From Rutpela maculata (lineage: Eukaryota; Arthropoda; Insecta; Coleoptera; Cerambycidae), in NCBI GenBank assembly GCA_936432065.2, contig OW386285.2, positions 173,457,984 through 173,521,983 on the forward strand: 64,000 nucleotides of DNA, read 5' to 3'. Numbering within the stretch: position 1 is the first letter of the stretch; every line of letters starts with the position of its first letter. The position numbers and the translations under genes are program-made. Positions 12,045 to 22,163 of this stretch are shown here, one piece after another. The notes beneath the pieces were generated by a model. That model saw nothing but the letters and a program-made list of their open reading frames with translations, made no database searches and was not told where the DNA came from.

Positions 12045-12280
12045 GTTGACAGCCTATCATGGCGACCATGGTAAGTGGTGTCAAGAGCTTTTGTTTGGGA
12101 TATGTGCGTTGTGAAGTCCAGTTTAATTTATGAAGTTCGTGACACAAATTCACCAATATGTGACAGCGATTTATATATCATGACAAATTTCCCCTGTTAT
12201 TTTACTATATAAATTTTTCCTTTGTATCAAAGGTAAATCCCTATTGTGTTCATTTTTCGTGAATACACACATTAATATCT
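12045..12280 (+). repeat. Dispersed repeat, copy 2 of a pair (partner 4254-4460)
   Basis: Shares ordered blocks with the reverse complement of 4254-4460 (cctatcatggcg, gtccagtttaatttatgaag, aggtaaatccc) but carries extra bases between them and no open frame. Confidence 0.55.
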
Positions 12281-12534
12281 GTCAAACTTCTTTTTGTTTT
12301 CACAGCACACTTCTTTTATTTGCAGAATTGTTTTTTTGACAAAATGAATCTTTTGAAACTAGTTTTATTCAATTTCCACAGCATACTTACTTGATAAGCC
12401 TATTTTCTCGATATTTTAATTATTATCATTTAATTAATTAATTAATATTAATTGATATTAATATATTAATATACGTTTATTAATCTTTAAATATTGCACA
12501 ATACACATTATCAGACTTGTCAATAAAAGGTAAG
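12281..12534. other. AT-rich spacer
   Basis: Contains a ttaattaatatta run at 12420-12480. It may be the 3' tail region of the minus-strand LINE that follows. Confidence 0.35.
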
Positions 12535-13456
12535 CACTAATTGCTATAACACTAACATTCAAAATTACTAAAAAGAACATACAAACAATAAATGTTAAAA
12601 AACAAACTAAACACTACAAGTTAAGAACTCCTCAACAGAATAAAAAGCCTTACTTAGTAAAAACATTTGTAATTTATGCTTAAACATCGTCAAGGTTAGC
12701 GTATCTCATTACCTAGTATTTGGATGAACTTGTAGCATGTGATATCAAGGTAAATATATGAATTTTGACCCACGGTCAATCTTGAAAATGGCATGTGTAT
12801 TTGGTTTCTTGTACGGGTATTGTAGTCATGAAGACTGTTATTTCTTTGAAACTGGCTATTAATTCTTTTTATATTAAGTGTAAGGTTATAAATTAATAGT
12901 GATGATAGTGTCAGTATGCAAAGGTTTATAAAAAGGGTTTGTGGATAGACGTCCATCATACATCTAATAATTCTTTTTTGTATAATAAATACTTTATCAA
13001 CGTGTGCCGAGTTTCCCCAGAATAGCAAACTACATGACAGAATTGGTTGTGCCAATCCAAAATATGCACATTTTAATTTCTCCACTGAAACAGTGTCACA
13101 AATTTCTCCCATAACAAAGCATACAGTTCTTAACTTTCCGACCATATTTTCAATATGATCCCTCCATGTCATTTTCTCATCTAGAGTAACTCCCAGAAAC
13201 TTTATAGACGTTAGATGTTCCACAGTTTGATTATCAATTGTAATAAAAGAGCCAAAGTCCTGTTTACTATTTTTGCATATACATTGTCTTTTTGGTATTT
13301 ACTTGTAAGCCATTATTTGAGCACCACATTGCAAAAGTTGGCTTAGCGTATTGTTTCATTTAAGGTATTTCTGCAAGTGATAGTGTTACTGTCGTCGGCA
13401 TATATCATTGTTCTGTCTGCAGAGCGGCATGACTGTGGCGTATCATTTATAAATAT
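12535..13456 (-). mobile_element. LINE, 3' part, split by Gypsy element A
   Basis: Minus-strand LINE. Coding continues from 20745 down to 20503, jumps over Gypsy A, and goes on from 13456 to the stop near 12696. Across the joint the protein reads LGPLLFI then IFINDTPQS and on to the catalytic IYADDSNTIT (near 13400). After a break comes the C-terminal part SIKFLGVTLDEKMTWRDHIENM to LGNEIR. Frameshifts near 13225-13330 inactivate it. The 3' UTR runs to about 12535. Confidence 0.85.
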
Positions 13457-13912
13457 TGTAATATGTTGCACCCCTTAAAATTTAAGGTTATGTTACTAAA
13501 AAGTAGGCAAACTTCAACAGATCGAATGTCTGAATGAATGTAGTGTATTTGCACCTACTCGAAAAAGAACCTACCAGAAGATTCCAAAGTGACATCTGGA
13601 ATTATCGAGAGAATGGTGGCGTCATCACAGAACAATCGAGATCTGTCATTTTTAGGTATAAAAGACCGATCGCATTCTCGGCGAGGAATTCAGAAAGTTC
13701 AGAAAGTATAGAAAGTGAGGTTAAGAGTTCAAAGATAAACAAAGTAATAAACATTGTGATTTTTAGTCAGTAAAGTGTATTTAAATTAATAATAGTATTG
13801 TGAAGTATCCAGTAAACATTTAATAAAGTGTGTTAGTGGACATCTCTTGTTATAATTTTTGGAACCCACGGAATTTGCGAGGGTGGTTTCCTAAGGGTGG
13901 AAACACGTAACA
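13457..13912 (+). repeat. 5' LTR of Gypsy A
   Basis: 456 bp, TG…CA. Contains a TATA box TATAAAAG at 13657-13664 and a polyadenylation signal AATAAA at 13822-13827, giving a U3-R-U5 layout. I found no difference from the 3' LTR. Confidence 0.95.
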
Positions 13913-13914
13913 AT

Positions 13915-13932
13915 TGGTGTCAGAAGCGGAAT
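13915..13932 (+). promoter_or_regulatory. Primer binding site of Gypsy A
   Basis: TGGTGTCAGAAGCGG starts two bases after the 5' LTR, the position and TGG start expected for pairing with a tRNA 3' CCA end. The primer tRNA is not identified from memory with certainty. Confidence 0.8.
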
Positions 13933-14352
13933 TTTATGACAAGAGGAGCTCTGAAGTTGTGCTGGAGTGTTCGAGAAGGATTCTCGAGGGTTAGTGCTAA
14001 CACAGGACTCATTTACTGGACATTTGTTCGAGGGTTATTTTCGAACAGGAAAATAGTGTTAAGTGCATTTTTGAGACATTGTAGAACATTTTATTAGGAC
14101 ATTAGTGTGATAAGTAAATCCTTTGAACTGACAAGTGATAGAGACACTGAAAAAGACTCATTTAGTGTGTGAAAATTTCTAGAACTTTTCTATTTGGACA
14201 TTAGTGGAGATTATTAAATTCTCTGAACTGAATAGTGACAAAAGACAAAGACTCTGGATAAGACTTTTTCGTGCTATTTCGAGATTTGTCTAGAAAGTTC
14301 CATTACCGATATTGACGTGACAGTTAAATTTATTTTATTTTAATTTCATCGT
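13933..14352 (+). other. Gypsy A leader
   Basis: Untranslated leader between primer site and gag. It contains two similar segments around 14110 and 14205 (ctgaactgac/aatagtgac…agagactctg), an internal partial duplication. No conserved coding frame. Confidence 0.6.
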
Positions 14353-15813
14353 ATGCCCGTAACAACAAGAAGTATGGCATCCGATAAACAAATACAGGAC
14401 TTATTCGAACAATTCCAAAAAATGATGGCGCAGCAACGGCAGGAAGACAAAGAAGAAAGGGACGAATTAAAGAAAATTATGGAAGATCAGGAAATAAGAC
14501 GTCAGAAAGAAAAAGAGGATGAAGAAGGAAGACGTCAAGAACAAGAAAAGCGACGTCAAGAGGAGAAGGAAGAACAAGAAAAGCGACGTCAAGAGGAGAA
14601 AGAAGAACAAGAAAAGCGACGTCAAGAGGAGAAGGAAGAACAAGAAAAGCGACGTCAAGAGGAGAAGGAAGAACAAGAAAAGCGACGTCGAGAAGAAAAA
14701 GAAGAGCAAGAAAGAAGACGTCAAGAAGAGAGAGACGAATTAAAGAAAATGATGGAAAATCTGGAAATAAGACGCCAAGAAGAAAAAGAAGAACAAGAAA
14801 AACGCCAGGAAGAATTAAGGAAAATTCTGAGCGATCAAATAAAAACACAACAGGACGCAATCATTTCTGCCAATGAAGAACTAAAGAGTGAAATCAAGGA
14901 GGAAGTAAGCGAAGTCAAAGGGGAGGTAAATGAAGTTAAAGAAAAAGTAAACAAGTTCGAAGAAGAAGTCAAAGGAGAAATAGACCGGCTTAAACGACAG
15001 TTGAGAGATAGAGGAAGCCAGCAGGTGGTATCATCAGGACAGCGACTAAAACCTCCTACTTTTGATGGCCAAAGTTCCTGGACGACGTACAAGAGGCAGT
15101 TTGAGGCAGCAGCATGTGCGAACAATTGGGATAATGAGGAAAAGGCCATGGCATTAGTTCTAGCATTAAGGGGCCAAGCTTCAGAGTTACTCCAAACCAT
15201 CCCAGTTGAGAAACAAAGGGACTTTAAAGTCTTGGAAGCTGCATTAGACTTGAGGTATGGCGATCAACACCTTGCCCAATTATACCAGGCTCAACTGAAA
15301 TCCCGGATGCAAAAAGCTGGGGAAAGTTTACAAGAATTTGAAGCTGCGATAGAGAGACTGGCACACCTGGCGTATCCGAGTGCACCTAAAGAATTCCAGG
15401 AACAATTAGCCGTGGGGGCCTTTTTAGATGGTATAAGGGACGAAGAGGTCAGGCGAGTCCTGAGACTGACGAGACACCAAGGTAGTAGCGAAGCTTTGGT
15501 GCGTGCACTCGAAGTAGAAGCCGCTTACAGGGATACTCCAAGGTCGAGAGTGCGAGCTGTGACTCTCGAAGAATCGCAACCAGAAATGAACCAGAACCCC
15601 TTGCTGACTGAGATGCAGAAAATATTCACCAAATTATGCGATAAATTGGATGGCCTCGGAAAGCAGGAAAAACAACAAAATAAAGGAAAGCCGAGCGGAG
15701 GTATTAAATGTTTCAACTGCGGCAAGGTGGGACATATGAAACGAGACTGTCGACAGCAGAACTCGGAGAGTCGAGTAAATGCTGTGAATGTTGAAGAGAA
15801 GCAGGAAAACTAA
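14353..15813 (+). CDS. Gag polyprotein of Gypsy A (486 aa)
   Basis: Structural protein that assembles the retrotransposon particle and binds its RNA. Start ATG at 14353, sequence MPVTTRSMASDKQIQ. Residues about 20-215 are a long highly charged coiled coil rich in R/Q/E/K. It is built partly from 11-residue units of the type KRRQEEKEEQE (33-bp repeats, 14548-14712). The capsid-like retrotransposon Gag domain follows (about 235-410; SWTTYKRQFE, LALRGQASELLQTIP). A CCHC zinc knuckle CFNCGKVGHMKRDC sits at 453-466. The frame is intact. It overlaps pol, which lies in the -1 frame. Confidence 0.94.
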   Translation: MPVTTRSMASDKQIQDLFEQFQKMMAQQRQEDKEERDELKKIMEDQEIRRQKEKEDEEGRRQEQEKRRQEEKEEQEKRRQEEKEEQEKRRQEEKEEQEKRRQEEKEEQEKRRREEKEEQERRRQEERDELKKMMENLEIRRQEEKEEQEKRQEELRKILSDQIKTQQDAIISANEELKSEIKEEVSEVKGEVNEVKEKVNKFEEEVKGEIDRLKRQLRDRGSQQVVSSGQRLKPPTFDGQSSWTTYKRQFEAAACANNWDNEEKAMALVLALRGQASELLQTIPVEKQRDFKVLEAALDLRYGDQHLAQLYQAQLKSRMQKAGESLQEFEAAIERLAHLAYPSAPKEFQEQLAVGAFLDGIRDEEVRRVLRLTRHQGSSEALVRALEVEAAYRDTPRSRVRAVTLEESQPEMNQNPLLTEMQKIFTKLCDKLDGLGKQEKQQNKGKPSGGIKCFNCGKVGHMKRDCRQQNSESRVNAVNVEEKQEN

Positions 15814-18800
15814 GGATAGCCAGCACCAAGGGGGCTGTGCTGGCTAGGGAATGCGGTGCCCCCAGAGAAATAAAGATTTCCCAGCTCCAAAGAATTCCAA
15901 GTAGTCTGTTGTTGCAAGGATATGTGAATGGAAGAAAATGCGTGTTTACGATTGACACCGGTGCTACGTCTTCAATAGTGCGGCCAGGGTTTATATCAGG
16001 CTTGCAGATTGACAAGAAGCAAAATGGAGTAATCATTCGGACAGCCACGGGGGATAGGGCTGCGGTCCATGGAGAGGTCAACTTGGAACTGCAGGTTGGA
16101 CGGTTGAGGTTAAATTACAAGGTCATTGTGGCTGACATTATGGATGATTTCATTTTGGGTCTAGACATCATGGGAGAGCAGGGATTTATTGTTGACGTAG
16201 GTGAGCGAGTCTTAAAAATTGGAAATGAGGAATTTATTCTGGCAACCGCAGATGACCAATTCCATAAAGCAAGATTGTTAACAACACAGACGATCAAGAT
16301 TCCTGCTCATTCAGAACAAATGATCGATGCTGCCTTAGAAGGAAATCCTGGAGGGTACCGTATTGGCCTAGTTGAAGAAGACGAATCGATTAAGTCCCTA
16401 GCCAATATTATTGTGGCGAGAACTTTAACCCGGACTAAAGACAAAATCCCAATTAGAGTCGTTAATTTAAATTCCCACTCGGTGACAATTAAGGAAGGCA
16501 AACCGATTGGCTCCTATGAACCGGTCACATGGGTAGCGAGGTGCGAGGAACAAACAGAGGGAAGTTCGTCTACGAAAATAGACCAGGAAGTTTTGACCTT
16601 GCTGAGTACCCAGTTGGAGTATTTATCTGAGGATGAACGAAGGGAGGCAATCAAGTTTCTAGAAAAGGAAAGTTCAGTATTTGCCAAGAATACAGAGGCC
16701 CTTACAAAAACAGACATAGTCCAGCATCGGATAAATACTGGCGACTCACCCGCTATTCGACAACCACCTGGGAGGCTTCCATTAGCAAAACAAGAAGATG
16801 CCTCGGCAATGATAGACAAGATGCTACAAGATGGAGTCATTGAGGAGTCGACGAGTCCCTGGTCATCGCCAGTAGTTTTGGTTGCCAAGAAGGACGGAAC
16901 ATTAAGATTTTGTGTCGATTATCGAAAATTAAATGATGTCACGAAGAAAGACAGTTACCCATTACCACGAATTGACGACACGTTAAGCACGTTGGCAGGC
17001 TCACGATGGTTTTCTACGTTAGACCTTAGGAGTGGATACTGGCAAGTGGGGCTTCATCCTGATGATAAGGAGAAGACAGCGTTTTCAGCAGGCAGTGGTC
17101 TTTATCAATTTACTGTGATGCCTTTTGGACTTTGCAATGCGCCAGCTACCTTTGAAAGACTGATGGAGTTCGTGCTGCGAGGGCTAACCTGGAGGACGTG
17201 CCTGGTTTACCTTGACGACGTGCTTGTTATGGGACAGGACTTTACAGAACATTTGAAAAATCTTCAAGAAGTATTTGGGCGAGTCAGGAATGCCCACCTG
17301 AAGTTGAACCCGAAGAAGTGCCTGCTATTCCAGAAAGAAGTCAAATTTCTTGGTCACGTGGTGTCTTCGGATGGAATACAAACAGACCCCGACAAAATTT
17401 CTGCTGTACGAGATTGGCCAAGACCATCTAACGTTCATGAAGTACGGAGCTTCCTTGGCCTCTGCACTTATTACAGGCGCTTTGTGGAAGGGTTTGCAGA
17501 AATTGCGAAACCATTACACCGGCTGACAGAAGAGAAAGTGCAGTACCAATGGACACCGGAATGTGAAACGGCATGGAGAAAATTGAAGGCAGCTCTATGC
17601 ACTGGTCCTGTGCTAGCGTACCCACAACGGGAAGGACTTTTTATTTTAGACACTGATGCCAGCAATTCTTCGGTCGGATCTGTGCTGTCTCAAATCCAGA
17701 ATGGGCAGGAAAGAGTGATCGAGTACTTCAGCAAGGTGCTGTCCAAACCAGAAAGAAATTATTGTGTAACCCGGAAAGAGTTACTGGCCATCGTAAAATC
17801 AGTGGACCATTTTCATAAATATCTTTATGGAAGACATTTCAAGATTCGGACCGACCATGCTGCATTAAAATGGCTGTTGCAGTTGAAAACCCCTGAAGGT
17901 CAACTGGCTCGTTGGATAGAACGGTTGCAACAGTATGATTTCAAAATAGAACATCGACCTGGAAGATCTCATAAGAACGCAGACGCTTTATCTAGAAGAC
18001 CATGCAAGGAAGATTGCAAGCACTGCCGCCACGTTGAGAAATTGCAGGGTACGGTGGCCGTCAACACTATTAAAATAGAGGTTCCGGACGATTGGACATC
18101 CGAAGCCCTGAGACAAGAACAACTGAATGACACAGAAATTGGGGCTATATTGAGAGCAAAGGAGAAAGGAATTCGACCAGCGTGGAAGGATGTTTCGGAT
18201 AAGGCAGTTGGATTGAAGGCTTTGTGGGCCCAATGGGATTCACTTAAAGTCATGAACGGGCTGCTAAAGAGAGCTTGGGAAAGCCCGGATGGCAGGGAAG
18301 TTGTTATGCGTCTAGTGATTCCCAGGTGTCGAGTACCGAAAGTACTTCAGGAAGTGCATAATGGAGCATCCGGTGGGCACTTCGGCGTTAATAAGACCCT
18401 GAATAAAGTACGAGAACGATTTTATTGGGTAAATAGTCGTCAAGATGTGGAAGCTTGGTGTCGCAATTGCAAAATTTGGCATTAAAATGGCTGTTGCAGT
18501 TGAAAACCCCTGAAGGTCAACTGGCTCGTTGGATAGAACGGTTGCAACAGTATGATTTCAAAATAGAACATCGACCTGGAAGATCTCATAAGAACGCAGA
18601 CGCTTTATCTAGAAGACCATGCAAGGAAGATTGCAAGCACTGCCGCCACGTTGAGAAATTGCAGGGTACGGTGGCCGTCAACACTATTAAAATAGAGGTT
18701 CCAGACGATTGGACAACCGAAGCCCTGAGACAAGAACAACTGAATGACACAGAAATTGGGGCTATATTGAGAGCAAAGGAGAAAGGAATTCGACCAGCGT

Positions 18801-20035
18801 GGAAGGATGTTTCGGATAAGGCAGTTGGATTGAAGGCTTTGTGGGCCCAATGGGATTCACTTAAAGTCATGAACGGGCTGCTAAAGAGAGCTTGGGAAAG
18901 CCCGGATGGCAGGGAAGTTGTTATGCGTCTAGTGATTCCCAGGTGTCGAGTACCGAAAGTACTTCAGGAAGTGCATAATGGAGCATCCGGTGGGCACTTC
19001 GGCGTTAATAAGACCCTGAATAAAGTACGAGAACGATTTTATTGGGTAAATAGTCGTCAAGATGTGGAAGCTTGGTGTCGTAATTGCAAAATTTGTGCAG
19101 CCAGTAAGGGACCACAGACTAGAAGTAGGGGTGCAATGAAGCAGTATAACGTCGGAGCTCCTTTCGAGAGGATCGCGATCAATATAGCCGGCCCATTCCC
19201 AGTAACCAAGGATGGGAACAAGTACATACTGGTTGCAATGGACTATTTTAGTAAGTGGCCAGAGGCCTATGCAATTCCAAACCAAGAAGCAGTCACTGTC
19301 GCCAAAATCTTGGTAGATAATTTGATATGTCGGTTTGGTGTACCCCTGGAGCTGCACTCAGATCAAGGGAGGAACTTTGAGTCAGGGGTGTTTCAGCAAA
19401 TCTGCAAGTTATTGGGGATACACAAAACACGGACCACAGCCCTTCACCCGCAATCAGATGGAATGGTGGAACGACATAACAAGACCATGAAAGAACATCT
19501 CTCTAAAGTGGTTCATAAGAATCAACGTGATTGGGATCTCCACATACCGTTCTTCCTCATGGCATACAGAGCTGCTATCCACGAGTCTACGAAACAAACA
19601 CCAGCCCGTGTAGTATTTGGACATGAGATCAGACTGCCGTGTGATTTGATTTTCGGAACACCAGGCGGAGAACAGCTTCCTGTGAACAGCTATGTGGATG
19701 AAATGAGTGAACGGCTAAGAAATGTTCATGAGCTGGTTAGAGACCAAATCACCATAGCCAGTGACCGAATGAAGGCTCGATACGACCGTAAGGGTAGTTC
19801 AGAAGGGTTCAAGGCAGGAGATCTGGTTTGGCTGTACAACCCACAGCGGAAGAAAGGGAAGTCACCGAAACTTCAACCTCCTTGGGAAGGACCTTATACT
19901 GTTATTACCCGAATTAATGATGTCGTCTATCGTATTCAACGAAACAAAAAGTCCAAGATGAAGATCGTACACTTGGATAGACTGGCGAAGTATGTGAAAG
20001 AGGCTGAATTGCCTGACTGGGACGTTCAGGCTTAA
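15795..20035 (+). pseudogene. Pol polyprotein of Gypsy A, disrupted
   Basis: Encodes protease (FTIDTGATSS), reverse transcriptase (LRFCVDYRKLN, MPFGLCNAPATF, catalytic YLDD near 17209), RNase H (ILDTDASNSSVG, TDHAALKWLL), the integrase zinc-binding region (HFGVNKT…CRNCK) and the integrase core. The frame is open from 15795, overlapping the end of gag in the -1 frame. A 617-bp duplication (17862-18478 repeated at 18479-19095) shifts the frame and stops it at 18483-18485. The second unit reopens the correct frame through to the stop at 20033-20035. The integrase motif that reads IDIAGPFP in copy B reads INIAGPFP here (codon 19181-19183), so the first Asp of the DDE triad is lost. The other two (HSDQG, DGMVERHN) remain. 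Confidence 0.93.
17862..19095 (+). repeat. 617-bp tandem duplication inside pol
   Basis: Unit 17862-18478 is followed immediately by its copy 18479-19095, covering late RNase H to the integrase zinc-binding region. About three base differences separate the units (for example Ser versus Thr in DDWTSEAL/DDWTTEAL). Copy B has a single unit, so the duplication is private to A. Confidence 0.95.
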
Positions 20036-20046
20036 GGAGGGGGCAG
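20034..20046 (+). promoter_or_regulatory. Polypurine tract of Gypsy A
   Basis: aaggagggggcag lies directly before the 3' LTR, the expected plus-strand primer site. Confidence 0.8.
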
Positions 20047-20502
20047 TGTAATATGTTGCACCCCTTAAAATTTAAGGTTATGTTACTAAAAAGTAGGCAA
20101 ACTTCAACAGATCGAATGTCTGAATGAATGTAGTGTATTTGCACCTACTCGAAAAAGAACCTACCAGAAGATTCCAAAGTGACATCTGGAATTATCGAGA
20201 GAATGGTGGCGTCATCACAGAACAATCGAGATCTGTCATTTTTAGGTATAAAAGACCGATCGCATTCTCGGCGAGGAATTCAGAAAGTTCAGAAAGTATA
20301 GAAAGTGAGGTTAAGAGTTCAAAGATAAACAAAGTAATAAACATTGTGATTTTTAGTCAGTAAAGTGTATTTAAATTAATAATAGTATTGTGAAGTATCC
20401 AGTAAACATTTAATAAAGTGTGTTAGTGGACATCTCTTGTTATAATTTTTGGAACCCACGGAATTTGCGAGGGTGGTTTCCTAAGGGTGGAAACACGTAA
20501 CA
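20047..20502 (+). repeat. 3' LTR of Gypsy A
   Basis: 456 bp, same sequence as the 5' LTR as far as I can compare by eye. Followed by the ATAT target duplicate. Confidence 0.95.
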
Positions 20503-20745
20503 ATATTATAAAGAGTAAGGGGCCAAGATCAACCTTTGACGAACCCCCATATTAACTGGTAGTGGTTCAGATATACATGCGTCTATAACTACTTGCATTC
20601 TATCTTGTAGGTAGGATGCAATTCACTGATTTGCAATTCCCCTGCCACCAATGTAGCTTAATTTTTCTAATAGTAATTGATGGTCTGTAGAGTTAAACGC
20701 TCTACTTAAATCGAAGAATAACTCAAGGGGATATTGTTTAGAGAT
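20503..20745 (-). mobile_element. LINE, 5' part, split by Gypsy element A
   Basis: Continuation of the LINE at 12535-13456. The minus strand encodes LFFDLSRAFNSTDHQLLLEK (RT palm, first catalytic Asp), then GGRGIAN, an in-frame stop, and LGPLLFI at the Gypsy joint. It is 5' truncated near 20745. Confidence 0.82.
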
Positions 20746-21000
20746 TTCATATGGTGTGAACTGGCAAGTTGCTCTTACTTCGAAAACAAATATTCGGTGT
20801 GATTTAAAAGCTGAAACTTCAATGTATAGTGAAACAAGGGCTCCTGATTGTGTTTATAAAGTCCATTGATGATATAAATAGCTATTTACATAATTATTTA
20901 AATAAGTTTCTAAATTGTACAAAAAATTTATAAAAAGTAAATTGATAAGTAAAAACTTTACAACTAAAAAAACTCTCAGGGCCGGACTCAGGACCTAGGA
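20746..21000. other. Spacer leading into a LINE 5' region
   Basis: No coding frame. The last part (about 20975-21000, ctcagggccggactcaggacctagg) probably is the 5' UTR of the LINE whose ORF1 starts at 21431, interrupted by the MITE at 21001. Confidence 0.4.
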
Positions 21001-21423
21001 CAGAGATTGATAAAAACCGGATTTTTATTTTTTGGGGTTTTTACCCGGGAAAAAAACCCGGTTTTTTCCCCGGAAAAATATTTTTTTTATCAAAATAAAT
21101 TGGTCATTAAAAGACCATAATTTTGATACCAAATAGGTATATTTGATTGTATCCATAACATAAGGTCTTTAATGCTACTTTTCTTAGATTTAGTTCTAAC
21201 CTAACTTTTAGACTAAAACTGGAAGCAAATTCAAAAATGGGAAAAAAACGGATTTTTTTCATTTCAACCCTCCCAGGAACAAATCCATTTTTAGGAAAAT
21301 TTCTAACCTAACCTAATTGTTTAGTCAAAAAGTTAGGTTAAAATTGGCGGCAAATTTCCCTCCCAGGAAAGACCCATTTTTGGGAAAATTCCCGATGAGG
21401 GAAAAAACCCATTGCCATCTCTG
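21001..21423. mobile_element. hAT-like MITE, 423 bp
   Basis: Ends are CAGAGATTG on the left and, reverse-complemented, CAGAGATGG on the right. Flanks are acctagga (20993-21000) and acctagaa (21424-21431), an 8-bp target duplication with one mismatch, as expected for hAT. The inside is rich in cccggttttt and gggaaaaaa words with no reading frame. Confidence 0.75.
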
Positions 21424-22163
21424 ACCTAGAATGAGTAAGATTTGTCTAAAGTGTATATTGGAAGTATTGGAGGATAAAACAAGTTTTAAATGTGATGGTT
21501 GTAAGGGGTTTCTTCATATATAATGTTACTGCAACATAAGTTAAATGGTTGCAGTTCTAAGCGAGAAAACTAAAAATTTTTTGTGAAGATTGTGAAGAAG
21601 GGCTTCTGCAGGTACCAGTGCTTAGAAGATTAATTGAAGATTTGCAAAAAGAAGTGGAAAAATTAAAGAACAAGAGCAGCGAGTGCATTCTAGAAAATTA
21701 AAATATAGTAAATGAAGTTTTTGAAAGACAAAAGATCTAAGAACTTAATCTTATATAACCTGCCTGTACCAAATTCGAACGAGCCAGCTCAGAGGAAAGA
21801 AGAAGATAAAAAGAATACAATAGAAATTCTAAAAGATTTGTCAGATTCGCCATTAGAAATAGGAAATATATTTAGATTGGGAAAAAAGACAGACAAAATT
21901 ATACCAGTAAAAGTAATGCTAGACCATGCAGAGAATGTCATTAATATATTGTGACGTTCATATGCCAAGAGACATCTATGAGCATTCTCTCTAAGTTATC
22001 GAAAAGGTAGAAGTAACAAAGAACAATTCAATTAGTTGATTCGGCAATTGGACCAGAGATGGCGTGTGGTGTCAGAGTCTGGAAGTAGTAAAGAGCCTAC
22101 CAGAAACATCTAAAAAGTGATGACATCATTCAGACTATTCTGGATTTCTCATCTTTGGGTATA

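Larger units (their letters stand above)
13457..20502 (+). mobile_element. Ty3/Gypsy LTR retrotransposon, copy A (7046 bp)
   Basis: Two LTRs of 456 bp that I read as identical flank gag and pol. The LTRs begin TGTAATATG and end CGTAACA. The host LINE is duplicated as ATAT at 13453-13456 and 20503-20506, a 4-bp target duplication typical of this superfamily. Identical LTRs indicate a recent insertion. Domain order protease, RT, RNase H, integrase places it in Ty3/Gypsy. No env frame is present. Pol is broken by a 617-bp tandem duplication, and the integrase has lost a catalytic Asp, so the copy cannot supply its own enzymes. Confidence 0.96.

Noticed and set aside
14467..14860. Leu/Phe-rich minus-strand frames opposite gag, mirrored at 50547-50929
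   Set aside because: Complement of the charged 33-bp repeats; shadows of gag.
13457..20502. Endogenous retrovirus with env
   Set aside because: After integrase the frame stops directly at the polypurine tract; there is no room or frame for an env gene in A or B.
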